A stretch of 58,004 nt of DNA, from positions 1 to 58,004 of the forward strand of contig NZ_JACHES010000013.1 of assembly GCF_014201585.1 (NCBI RefSeq), given 5' to 3'. The stretch's first letter is position 1, and each line of letters begins with the position of its first letter. Made by a program: the position numbers and the translations under genes. Positions 1 through 6,802 of this stretch are shown here, in pieces. The notes beneath the pieces were generated by a model. That model made no database searches, was not told the DNA's origin, and worked only from the letters and a program-made list of their open reading frames with translations. The stretch comes from Anoxybacillus tengchongensis. Its GTDB lineage: Bacteria; Bacillota; Bacilli; Bacillales; Anoxybacillaceae.

Positions 1-128
1 GTGGCAAACCCACAATGAGGGCAGCGTTCCTGTGTCTCTGTTTTCTCTACATGAATCGCATAACCATAGGAATGAAGTTCTTGTTTAATCACTTTCAATT
101 CTGGCAATCCTAGTGGTATCGAAAGCAC
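1..128 (-). CDS. ISL3-type transposase, N-terminal fragment (runs off window)
   Basis: Read on the minus strand, a GTG at 128-126 opens a frame that continues past the left edge. It is preceded at 8 nt by AAGGAGG. The visible 42 residues start V-L-S-I-P-L-G-L-P-E-L and contain E-R-C-P-H-C-G, the N-terminal zinc-ribbon-like CxxC of ISL3-family transposases (known family feature), which cut and paste their own element. The start codon and ribosome site lie inside an inverted repeat at 121-193. Only the N-terminus is visible, so intactness cannot be judged. The family call rests on the CPHCG motif and the upstream layout. Confidence 0.6.
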   Translation of the reverse strand, partial: MLSIPLGLPELKVIKQELHSYGYAIHVEKTETQERCPHCGFA

Positions 129-193
129 TTACGAGACCTCCTTAATGTTGATTTCACCACTAACATTATTGCCAGGATCTCGTCAGTGCTTTC
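121..193 (-). repeat. Inverted repeat spanning the ISL3 transposase start
   Basis: The plus-strand segment 121-138 (gaaagcacttacgagacc) matches the reverse complement of 176-193 at 16 of 18 positions. An inner stem pairs 143-149 with 162-168. A read-through transcript of the minus strand would place the GTG start in a paired arm and the Shine-Dalgarno in or beside an internal loop. The outer arm also contains the stop codon of the upstream HD gene, so the element's outer end probably lies at about 190-205. It could equally act as a terminator for the HD gene, although it lacks a clean U-run. Confidence 0.55.
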
Positions 194-1109
194 TCTTTTT
201 TGTCACTAAATCACAAAATTTGGTGATGAACCAAAATTCTAAGGAATCAATAAATTCAATAACAATTTTATTTAATGCATATCTTTCCCTAGATATTTGG
301 CCAGATAAAAAATCTTCCAAGAAATTATCTTTGATTTCATTGAAAAGACAATTGATTATTCTCTCTAAATTATCAATATTCTTATAATTAGGGTTAGATG
401 TTATACCTTCTAATATTAACGAAAGTATAGTATTTGAGTTTAAAATATTAGCAAATTGATTTCTACTAAAGAAACCCACCATGTCTTTTATATCGTAGAT
501 GGCATTAGAGATATCATCTGCGAGTTCAATTATATATTCTTCAATAACAGGTTGATTGTAAGTCTGGAGAATTTTATTTACAAAAATAGATGACTCCTGA
601 TAATATCCCTTAATTAAATTCGCTTCTTCTTCCCTTTTAAGAGGTATTACATTTTTATGTTTAAGAAGCGCGGCTACAGTTCTTAATGTAACATTATGAG
701 ATTCTTCAGTTACAATTCTTATTGTTTGAGCATTGGATTCAAATCCCCCAAAGCATTTCATTATATTATCAAGACTTCTTTCGGCACTATGACCAAAAGG
801 AGGATGTCCTATATCATGCGCAAAGGTTGCCGCATGAATAAGATTTAAATCAATAGTTGGTAAATCATTTTTTAACAAATGATTGTTTACTCTTTCAGTA
901 ATTATTTCTGCGATTTCGTTGACTTCCAAAGAATGAATCAATCTATTCCGTAAATTATGGTTATGAGGAAATGGAATAAGTTGTGTTTTAGTATGTAAAA
1001 TACGAAAGTATGGTGATCTTAGTATTCGTTGGTAATCGCATCTAAACTCTGAAATCGAAATCTTTTCTTGTTCTGGTGAAAATCTGCTTTTGTCATATTT
1101 TTTATACAT
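183..1109 (-). CDS. HD-domain dNTP triphosphohydrolase (dGTPase-like), short form, probably 3'-truncated
   Basis: Predicted to hydrolyse dNTPs, classically dGTP, to deoxynucleoside and triphosphate in the cytosol. Family residues are visible: R-N-R-L-I-H59-S-L-E-V, the HD pair H98-D99, H102, H107 and E110 in F-A-H-D-I-G-H-P-P-F-G-H-S-A-E, F-G-G-F-E-S-N-A-Q near 120-128, and the distal Asp in E-L-A-D-D near 195-199. All metal and catalytic positions are therefore present in the first 205 residues. Family members usually run about 430-500 residues; this one has 308 and ends inside the inverted repeat of the neighbouring ISL3 element, so I infer loss of the C-terminal region. The ATG at 1109 follows GGGAGAGG with short spacing. 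Upstream are a terminator, a guanine riboswitch and a consensus promoter. Some relatives are anti-phage nucleotide-depletion enzymes (established); that role here is speculation. Confidence 0.8.
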   Translation of the reverse strand: MYKKYDKSRFSPEQEKISISEFRCDYQRILRSPYFRILHTKTQLIPFPHNHNLRNRLIHSLEVNEIAEIITERVNNHLLKNDLPTIDLNLIHAATFAHDIGHPPFGHSAERSLDNIMKCFGGFESNAQTIRIVTEESHNVTLRTVAALLKHKNVIPLKREEEANLIKGYYQESSIFVNKILQTYNQPVIEEYIIELADDISNAIYDIKDMVGFFSRNQFANILNSNTILSLILEGITSNPNYKNIDNLERIINCLFNEIKDNFLEDFLSGQISRERYALNKIVIEFIDSLEFWFITKFCDLVTKKRKH

Positions 1110-1149
1110 TAACCTCTCCCACTCTACAAAAATAGTTTTCTGAATAAAT

Positions 1150-1214
1150 AGTAAAAACCCAAGAGGATAGGTTTCTATTAATGTTTCACGAGTGAAAACC
1201 TATCCTCTTGGGTT
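1150..1214 (-). terminator. Intrinsic terminator of the guanine riboswitch leader
   Basis: Perfect 19-bp arms at 1156-1174 and 1196-1214 enclose a 21-nt loop. On the minus strand the hairpin is followed by TTTTTACTATTT. The loop side of the 5' arm (1197-1188 read on minus) is exactly complementary over 10 nt to the 3' strand of aptamer helix P1 (1326-1317), which provides the competing antiterminator. The terminator sits 40 nt before the HD gene, so it can only control that gene. Confidence 0.88.
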
Positions 1215-1321
1215 GATGTCTTCGATACTATATGTACAACTTATAAATAGGTATATGAATCCCGTCCATATCCCTTCATCTTTCTTAATTACTGAATAAA
1301 ATGGACTTAGATTCACTTTCA

Positions 1322-1388
1322 CTCGTAGTCCAGCAATTTAAGGTTGCCGGGTAGAAACTCTCAGACCATATTTCTGAGGATATACGAG
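1322..1388 (-). promoter_or_regulatory. Purine riboswitch aptamer, guanine class
   Basis: On the minus strand P1 pairs CTCGTA (1388-1383) with TACGAG (1327-1322). P2 is closed by CCTCAGA/TCTGAGA with loop AATATGG. P3 is CCGGCAA/TTGCTGG with loop CCTTAAA. J2/3 reads GTTTCTACC. These are the canonical purine-riboswitch core and kissing loops. The discriminating J3/1 base is C (1328), which in the characterised family specifies guanine/hypoxanthine; U would give adenine. J2/3 has no 2'-deoxyguanosine-class changes. Ligand binding would hold P1 and release the terminator, so guanine should switch the gene off. Confidence 0.93.
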
Positions 1389-1422
1389 CAAGTTTTTATT
1401 AAAATATTCATTTTTATTAATA

Positions 1423-1451
1423 ATTATATAGATTGTAAAAATTTATGTCAA
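1423..1451 (-). promoter_or_regulatory. Consensus sigma-A promoter of the riboswitch-HD gene unit
   Basis: Minus strand TTGACA (1451-1446), 17-bp spacer, TATAAT (1428-1423): both hexamers match consensus perfectly. Predicted transcription starts near 1416, about 28 nt before the aptamer. A perfect promoter fits a unit whose output is set by attenuation. Confidence 0.85.
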
Positions 1452-1721
1452 CAAAAAATGGAATTATAACCCGTGGTACTAGATAAAATCGAGTAAGCAT
1501 AAAAATAGCCCTTGCCTGCGGATCTCCTGTAGAATGAAAGTGCTACCAAACATTCGAAAGGAGAATCCCCATGCAAGAGCACTTTCATTGTTTGAGTCAA
1601 GACTTTGTGGGAGATTTTTTTCTCGACCGATTTTATTGGTTATATATGGTTTTATGGACTTGTTTCATGTAAGCGCTTTTATCTACTCTTATCCTGTAGG
1701 TATGTGCCTATATCTGTGTTT

Positions 1722-3072
1722 TTAAAAACCTTTCAATGCTTGTAATACCTCGTAAATCGGTGTTCCTGAAGACTGATCGGTGTTCCTGAAGACTGACGGA
1801 AATACGGAATGTTGTCCCGAATCACTTCCTTCATTCGAGATGAGACGTGTTTCATTGCCTTTTTCACGATCGCTTCTCGTTTCGTTTCTTCTCGCTCTTC
1901 CACATGACATATGACTCCACGGCGTGTACGAATCGGTAACGTATCTTTGATGACGGTCATGGTCCGTAACATCGCATCAATTCCTGCATCCCTCCAACTT
2001 CGACCGTTTTTACTTCGCTTCGCAAACACATGCATCGTTCTTTCTGCACTGCCCATCGCTCGCATGTTCGTTGTATCTATCCCTTTTTCCTGCAGCCATA
2101 TGCGCGATAGTCACTCAAACATCCAGGTAGCTCTTCGATCCGACGAACAAGTGCCTGTAATTGCCGTTCTTTCTCTTCGTCTCCCAGTGTTCCCACGGCA
2201 CTTGTCAGCTCTTTTCATACCCCTTCTTCATCTTGTGAAGCCAGTGTTTTCCGTATCGCTCGGTATCCCGGATGATCACGAAACCATTGTCGGATATCCC
2301 TTGCAATATCCCCTCTATCTCCGAAATATTCACGACAACCTGTGATCCATGGGGCACCATCTCCATTGATGACGACCCAATCTTCTAGTGGATCATACCT
2401 ATATTCTTTCACTAAGAAGCTCTCGACAGCTTCCCAGATTGGCTCATTCGTTTGATGAACATAGTAGCGTCGGTTCACCAAAGAAACTCGTTTGCCGTTT
2501 TTCTCCCATCCTTGGTGAATCGTCACAATTTTCTCTTCTTTTCCTTTCATGCGGCTTCGTTGCCGTTTGACGTATAGTCCGTCTGCCTCAATGAAAAATA
2601 CCCGACCTTTTTTCTCCATCTTGCGGTGTCCAACGACTTCAGCCTCGACAATCAACTGACGAATCGTTTCGTGGCTCATGCACGCATATCCCACCAATTT
2701 CTCTAAGGACTGGGCAGCTTGTCGATACGATGAACCTGTCACTGCCAGATGAATCGCTATTTCTTCTAACAACGGACTGACTCCATGTGCCCCCTCAAAC
2801 TGAAGAAAAGCATCCAACAAGCAGATATACTCCTGTTTTTCCCGATCGAAGTAGTAGTTCCGCTTGACTTCCAATTCCCCAAACATCGTCTGCATCCGTA
2901 TCATCCGCTTATCTTTGAGCGCGTATCGTTTTTTATCTCGTTTTTCCGCCAATGTGCGGTCGATATCCTCCAACACCTGTTGAAGCAGTTGACCATATTC
3001 TTTTTGCATATGCCGAAACAAAGATTGTTCAATGTCTTTCCATGTGACTCCATTTGTGATATAATCCTGCAT
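1722..3072 (-). pseudogene. ISLre2 (UPF0236) transposase, inactivated by three lesions
   Basis: The frame from ATG 3072 (AAAGGAG at 8 nt) encodes a recognisable UPF0236/ISLre2 transposase, with Y-I-C-L-L-D-A-F-L near residue 80 and V-V-I-N-G-D-G-A-P-W-I near 240. An in-frame TGA interrupts it at about 2216. The same frame then continues with family sequence (K-E-L-T-S-A-V-G-T-L-G-D) until a shift near 2095. A second frame carries A-M-G-S-A-E-R-T-M-H-V-F-A-K-R. A 20-bp tandem duplication at 1756-1795 then throws off the C-terminus; the ancestral ending G-T-P-I-Y-E-V-L-Q-A-L-K-G-F survives in another frame and stops at 1722. An intact family member is about 450 residues, so the copy cannot be active. 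Confidence 0.88.
1756..1795. repeat. 20-bp tandem duplication inside the transposase remnant
   Basis: The 20-base unit starting at 1756 (atcggtgttcctgaagactg) is repeated exactly at 1776-1795. Twenty is not a multiple of three, so the duplication itself frameshifts the transposase C-terminus. Identical copies suggest a recent slippage event. Confidence 0.9.
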
Positions 3073-3162
3073 GGGCTCCACTCCTTTCTTTGGTTGTTTT
3101 TTTTCGCACTTTCTACCTTACAGGAGGAGAGCCCATTTTTCATCTATTTTGCTTACGTATGT

Positions 3163-3205
3163 GACAGGTTTCTAATTTGTATAAATCAGGAACCTGTCTT
3201 CTTTT
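3163..3205 (+). terminator. Possible terminator in the 3.1-3.36 kb gap
   Basis: gacaggtt (3163-3170) pairs with aacctgtc (3191-3198), followed by ttcttttct. The 20-nt loop makes it weaker than other terminators in the window. The rest of the gap to 3363 is very AT-rich; no other gene is visible, and it presumably carries the promoter of the next gene. Confidence 0.4.
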
Positions 3206-3363
3206 CTCCCACAAATATTTTACTCATACTAAGTGTTGTTTCATAACTAAACAATATAACAAATTTTCATATAAATAAAAATTCAAAATTTTATTTACTT
3301 TTTATTACTTTTTTTTTATAATTAAGGTGTTTTATAATAAATTTTAGAAAGGAAGGATAAATA

Positions 3364-3867
3364 ATGAAAAATTTACACCTATTCTTTTTATTTTTCATTC
3401 TTGTTTTTATATCCCCAATCTCTTCATTGGCTCAGAAACCCCAAGGAGATGACTCGGATTGTATCGTTTGTGGTGAAGCAACATATAAAGTTACAAAAAT
3501 TAGTGGTCCTTCTCTTGTTACTGAAAAGTTTCAAACTTATTTAACCTCAGCATGGGCCTACTCTGACCGCTATGTATGGTCAGAAACTACTACAACTACG
3601 TTACAAATTACAGGTGGAGCAACCTTTGATATCACTGAAGCTATTAAAAATCAACTTAACCTAAGTTGGTCGAAAAGCAAATCTTATTCTGTAGCTATTC
3701 AAATTCCTGCAGATAAAAATAAATACTCAAAGCTTGGATTATTTGGTGATTTTAATAAATACTATGTAAAAGTAGTAAAAGATAAATTTGGTCAAGAAAC
3801 AACCTCCCACCATGACGCATACGAGCCAACTTCAACTCATTATTTAAAAGTAGTTTACAAAAACTAA
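3364..3867 (+). CDS. Small secreted protein of unknown function
   Basis: I do not recognise a family. The 167-residue product starts M-K-N-L-H-L and has a hydrophobic segment to about residue 20 followed by S-S-L-A-Q, a typical Sec signal peptide with cleavage after Ala. The mature part has one CxxC (D-C-I-V-C-G, near residues 33-36), no membrane segment, and many alternating polar/hydrophobic stretches rich in Thr, Ser, Tyr and Lys, suggesting a beta-rich extracellular protein. AAAGGAAGGA precedes the ATG. It lies 20 nt ahead of a lipoprotein gene on the same strand, so the two are likely co-expressed at the envelope. The DNA is clearly more AT-rich than the core genes, which together with the nearby insertion sequences suggests acquisition. 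Confidence 0.7.
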   Translation: MKNLHLFFLFFILVFISPISSLAQKPQGDDSDCIVCGEATYKVTKISGPSLVTEKFQTYLTSAWAYSDRYVWSETTTTTLQITGGATFDITEAIKNQLNLSWSKSKSYSVAIQIPADKNKYSKLGLFGDFNKYYVKVVKDKFGQETTSHHDAYEPTSTHYLKVVYKN

Positions 3868-3887
3868 TCTAAAAGGTAGTAGTGCTT

Positions 3888-4664
3888 ATGATTAAAAAAT
3901 CTTTTCTCATTTTCTGTACACTCGTTAGTTTTCTTATTCTCGGATGCCAGTCGGAACACATAAAAGGATTTATTGTTTTTGGAAAATGGGACGGTGTATA
4001 TGTAGCCAAAAAAGATGATCCTTTCGTTCTTAATTTCATTTTATTAAGTGACAGCCCTCTAACAAACGTAACATCTATCGACTTTCCTGAAATCTCACAC
4101 GCAATCGAGGACATGCAATATGATCTTATCAAAGGTGATAAATATAAAGACTTTCAATTATTTAACATCGCTGTAAATTTACGTTTAAAAGAAACAAATA
4201 GCGCGACACTATCTAAAATAACTCTCATATTTGATCAAAAATATAAAGAGACATTCCCGATCGGTCAAATTAAGTTAGCTGTAGACGAGAAAGGAATATT
4301 TACTCCACAAAATGAGTATGTGACAGCTTATCCAAATACGCAATTTTTTCAAGCAAAGCTGAAAAACATTTCAAAGCATACGATCCAAATAAAGCGTGTA
4401 ACTGTAGAAAACACTTATTTACAGACAAAAGATGTAAAAATAAACGATAAATCGGAAAAACAGAGTGTAAGTCCAAACGAAACAATAAATATGTATTTTA
4501 CTCTTGCTGAAAAGACAGAACAAAACGCTCATTTTTATATTATTACACCAAAAATTGAATATGAATTAGCAGGAGAAGCATCAAGCACATATATTGATCC
4601 TGTTTTTTACGGTGTGACAAACCTTACCAAAGAAAAACTAGATGACATTTTGAAACAAAACTAA
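3888..4664 (+). CDS. Putative lipoprotein of unknown function
   Basis: The 258-residue product begins M-I-K-K-S-F-L-I-F and carries a lipobox-like I-L-G-C at residues 17-20, so it is probably diacylglyceryl-modified and anchored to the outer face of the membrane. The rest is soluble with no recognised domain; beta-strand-like segments such as N-I-S-K-H-T-I-Q-I-K-R-V-T-V occur near residues 160-175. ATG 3888 is chosen over GTG 3882 because AAAGG is better spaced and the signal then starts with Met-Ile-Lys-Lys. It follows the secreted-protein gene by 20 nt with no terminator between. The AT-rich composition matches its partner. Confidence 0.7.
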   Translation: MIKKSFLIFCTLVSFLILGCQSEHIKGFIVFGKWDGVYVAKKDDPFVLNFILLSDSPLTNVTSIDFPEISHAIEDMQYDLIKGDKYKDFQLFNIAVNLRLKETNSATLSKITLIFDQKYKETFPIGQIKLAVDEKGIFTPQNEYVTAYPNTQFFQAKLKNISKHTIQIKRVTVENTYLQTKDVKINDKSEKQSVSPNETINMYFTLAEKTEQNAHFYIITPKIEYELAGEASSTYIDPVFYGVTNLTKEKLDDILKQN

Positions 4665-4668
4665 ACTA

Positions 4669-4697
4669 TCCCCACCCGGAGCATGTCCGAGTGGGGA
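4669..4697. terminator. Hairpin between convergent units
   Basis: tccccac (4669-4675) pairs with gtgggga (4691-4697), and an inner cgga pairs with tccg. It sits between the lipoprotein gene and the convergent small gene ending at 4700. The U-tract is poor in both directions, so it is a likely but not strong bidirectional terminator. Confidence 0.5.
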
Positions 4698-4699
4698 AA

Positions 4700-4840
4700 T
4701 TATGTTTCATTATGATATTCTGCTTTCGCTTCTTGCCCTTTTTTCGCATTCCTTTGTTTCACTTCTTTTATCGGATCACCGAAATCTTTCGCATGCAACG
4801 TTTTTTGTTCTGGATTGTTTTGTTTCGAACGTTTTTTCAT
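4700..4840 (-). CDS. 46-residue Lys-rich small protein, unknown
   Basis: ATG 4840 follows AGGAGG at 6 nt, and the frame runs to TAA at 4700. The product is strongly hydrophilic and basic (M-K-K-R-S-K-Q-N-N-P-E-Q at the start, A-K-K-G-Q-E-A-K-A-E-Y later), with no Cys and no hydrophobic segment. Size and composition resemble small spore-associated proteins of Bacillaceae, but I cannot assign a family. Its ribosome site overlaps the end of ytzC, 10 nt upstream, so the two are almost certainly translated from one mRNA. Confidence 0.65.
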   Translation of the reverse strand: MKKRSKQNNPEQKTLHAKDFGDPIKEVKQRNAKKGQEAKAEYHNET

Positions 4841-4850
4841 CGTTTTCCTC

Positions 4851-5114
4851 CTAGTGACGAAGTAAAATCATATCGTTTTGTAATTGTTCAAGCTGCAGGC
4901 GCATGCGATGTAATTGTTCGCGCTGTTGGGCGTTACAACTTAACGAAAAATGCGCCAAATCGGTCACCGCATGTTCAAGCATTTGCTGTGCTTTTACATA
5001 TTCTGTATCGTTATAATGTTCAAGCTTGCTCGCTTCCGTATATTGCTCTTTCGCGTAGCGAAGCACATCTTCACAATGCTGCAAAAATTCATCCATCGAC
5101 TGTCTTGTTGCCAT
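4851..5114 (-). CDS. ytzC: YtzC-like small helical protein (DUF2524)
   Basis: The 87-residue product starts M-A-T-R-Q-S-M-D-E-F-L-Q-H-C and is almost entirely heptad-like helix (Y-A-K-E-Q-Y-T-E-A-S-K-L, later L-H-R-M-R-L-Q-L-E-Q-L), predicting a small coiled-coil cytosolic protein. Sequence style and position directly before ytqA match Bacillus YtzC (DUF2524), whose function is unknown. ATG 5114 is preferred over ATG 5120 because GGAAGGG is then about 7 nt away. It is divergent from ytqA and co-directional with the 46-residue gene. Confidence 0.75.
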   Translation of the reverse strand: MATRQSMDEFLQHCEDVLRYAKEQYTEASKLEHYNDTEYVKAQQMLEHAVTDLAHFSLSCNAQQREQLHRMRLQLEQLQNDMILLRH

Positions 5115-5238
5115 ACGCATCCCTTCCTTTCTTCTCTATCGCTTTATAGTTTGTACATTTTCTTGTCATTTATCACAGCACCATTGAGTTTCACGCTTGA
5201 AACGTGCTACAATGCTAAAATGATGCGAGGTGATAAAT

Positions 5239-6189
5239 ATGAATCCTTTTCCATATACAAACGACAATAAACGGTACCACACATGGAATTATCATTTACG
5301 CCAAACGTTCGGTGAAAAAGTGTTTAAAGTGTCGCTTGATGCAGGATTTGACTGTCCAAATCGCGACGGTACGGTCGCATACGGCGGTTGCACATTTTGT
5401 AGCGCTGCGGGTTCCGGTGACTTTGCTGGCAGACGAACGGACGATTTAGTGACACAATTTCATACGATTAAAGAAAAAATGCATACGAAATGGAGAGATG
5501 GCAAATACATTGCCTATTTTCAAGCGTTCACAAATACGCACGCTCCTGTTGACGTATTGCGTGAAAAATACGAAACCGTATTACATTTAGAAGGGGTCGT
5601 CGGTTTATCAATCGCGACACGACCTGACTGTTTGCCGGATGATGTCGTTGACTATTTAGCCGAATTGAATGAGCGAACGTATTTATGGGTCGAGCTTGGC
5701 TTGCAAACTGTTCATGAACAAACAGCTGCTTTAATTAACCGAGCACATGACTTTTCATGTTATGTAGAAGGGGTACAAAAGCTACGCAAACACGGCATTC
5801 GTGTTTGTGCTCATATTATTAACGGATTGCCGCTTGAAACGTACGACATGATGATGGAAACAGCAAAGGCGGTCGCGCATTTAGATGTGCAAGGGATTAA
5901 AATACATTTGCTTCATTTGTTAAAAGGAACACCAATGGTAAAACAATATGAAAAAGGAATGCTTCGCTTTTTAACGTTCGATGAGTATGTTCAACTCGTT
6001 TGCGATCAGTTAGAAGTATTGCCGCCAGAAATGATCGTTCATCGCATTACAGGAGATGGTCCAATCGATTTAATGATCGGTCCGATGTGGAGCGTCAACA
6101 AATGGGAAGTGTTAAACGCTATCGATGCTGAACTAGAGCGACGTAATAGTTATCAAGGAAAAAAATATGTGCGAAAGGAAGAAAGATGA
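5239..6189 (+). CDS. ytqA: Radical SAM protein YtqA (MnmL-type tRNA modification)
   Basis: A 316-residue radical SAM enzyme. The cluster-binding region reads D-C-P-N-R-D-G-T then G-G-C-T-F-C (about residues 31-49), the widely spaced Cys pattern of the YhcC/YtqA (TIGR01212) family rather than CxxxCxxC. Further family sequence includes E-L-G-L-Q-T and G-L-P-L-E-T. In B. subtilis, YtqA and the adjacent YtqB have been linked to the last steps of mnm5(s2)U synthesis at tRNA position 34 (MnmL/MnmM); the role here is transferred by homology and synteny. ATG 5239 is chosen since gaggtg lies about 6 nt upstream; GTG 5230 overlaps that site. The stop overlaps the ytqB start in ATGA. Confidence 0.88.
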   Translation: MNPFPYTNDNKRYHTWNYHLRQTFGEKVFKVSLDAGFDCPNRDGTVAYGGCTFCSAAGSGDFAGRRTDDLVTQFHTIKEKMHTKWRDGKYIAYFQAFTNTHAPVDVLREKYETVLHLEGVVGLSIATRPDCLPDDVVDYLAELNERTYLWVELGLQTVHEQTAALINRAHDFSCYVEGVQKLRKHGIRVCAHIINGLPLETYDMMMETAKAVAHLDVQGIKIHLLHLLKGTPMVKQYEKGMLRFLTFDEYVQLVCDQLEVLPPEMIVHRITGDGPIDLMIGPMWSVNKWEVLNAIDAELERRNSYQGKKYVRKEER

Positions 6190-6761
6190 TGAAACTAATG
6201 CGCATTTTACCGTTTGCGCGCTCGCTCATCGATTTAGCGGTCAAAGAAGGGGATATCGTCGTCGATGCAACGGTTGGTAACGGTCATGATACGCTTTACT
6301 TAGCTGAACGTGTCGGACCGTCTGGACATGTGTTCGGGTTCGACATTCAAGCACAAGCGATTGAAAACACGACAAAACGATTGCGCGAACATCATATGGA
6401 ATCACGGGTCACGCTTGTGCAAGCAAGCCACGCAGAACTTTATGTGCATATTCCCTCCGAATATAAAGGGCGCATTACCGGAGCGATGTTTAATCTCGGC
6501 TATTTGCCCGGGGGAGATAAACAAATTGTCACAAGGCCAAACTCAACGATTGCTGCCATTGAACAGTTGCTCGACATCATGGCTCCTGAAGGAGTCATTG
6601 TACTCGTGATTTACCACGGTCATCCTGAAGGAGCGATCGAACGGGATGCCCTTTTGCAATACGTCTCAGCAATCGATCAACAACGCGCGCATGTCATTCG
6701 ATACGAATTTATGAATCAAGTCAACTATCCACCGTTTATCGTCGCGATTGAGAAGAGGTAA
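6186..6761 (+). CDS. ytqB: SAM-dependent methyltransferase YtqB (MnmM-type)
   Basis: A 191-residue Rossmann methyltransferase. The SAM-binding motif I is V-D-A-T-V-G-N-G-H-D-T (about residues 27-37), followed by acidic loop F-G-F-D-I-Q and a family N-L-G-Y-L-P-G-G-D-K near residues 102-111, characteristic of the rRNA-methylase-like YtqB family. Homologues methylate nm5(s2)U34 of tRNA to mnm5(s2)U. The start lies in the ATGA overlap with ytqA, and AAAGGAAG precedes it; ATG 6189 is a possible alternative. Translational coupling to ytqA agrees with consecutive steps in one modification pathway. Confidence 0.88.
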   Translation: MMKLMRILPFARSLIDLAVKEGDIVVDATVGNGHDTLYLAERVGPSGHVFGFDIQAQAIENTTKRLREHHMESRVTLVQASHAELYVHIPSEYKGRITGAMFNLGYLPGGDKQIVTRPNSTIAAIEQLLDIMAPEGVIVLVIYHGHPEGAIERDALLQYVSAIDQQRAHVIRYEFMNQVNYPPFIVAIEKR

Positions 6762-6796
6762 AAAAGTAGCGATCGGTTCTCCCTATCGCTACTTTT
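6762..6796. terminator. Bidirectional terminator
   Basis: aaaagtagcgat (6762-6773) pairs perfectly with atcgctactttt (6785-6796). The A/T flanks give U-runs in both directions, serving ytqB and the convergent Uma2-family gene. Confidence 0.88.
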
Positions 6797-6802
6797 GTTT
6801 AG

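Larger units (their letters stand above)
1524..3126 (-). mobile_element. Decayed ISLre2-family insertion sequence
   Basis: Imperfect terminal inverted repeats flank the transposase remnant. Plus-strand 1524-1543 reads CTCCTGTAGAATGAAAGTGC. The reverse complement of 3106-3126 reads CTCCTGTA, five different bases, then GAAAGTGC. Similarity may extend outward, since AAAAAT begins near 1501 and again, inverted, near 3140. Exact ends and target duplication are therefore unresolved. The approximately 1.6-kb size suits the family. The 200 bases between the left repeat and the transposase end contain only a 33-codon frame at 1571-1672 with a good ribosome site and no recognised product. Confidence 0.7.

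Noticed and set aside
1322-1388. Adenine or 2'-deoxyguanosine class for the purine riboswitch
   Set aside because: The specificity base is C, not U, and the J2/3 sequence is the standard GTTTCTACC form without deoxyguanosine-class changes.
1571-1672. 33-codon frame with a good ribosome site left of the ISLre2 transposase remnant
   Set aside because: Too short, no recognised family, and it lies inside the insertion sequence; kept only as a remark.
1911-2345. 144-codon plus-strand frame opposite the transposase
   Set aside because: Shadow of the ISLre2 coding strand; no ribosome site and no independent protein features.
1-4664. Full anti-phage defence island
   Set aside because: Only the dGTPase-like gene has any known defence relatives; no restriction, toxin-antitoxin or other defence signatures are recognisable in the neighbouring genes.
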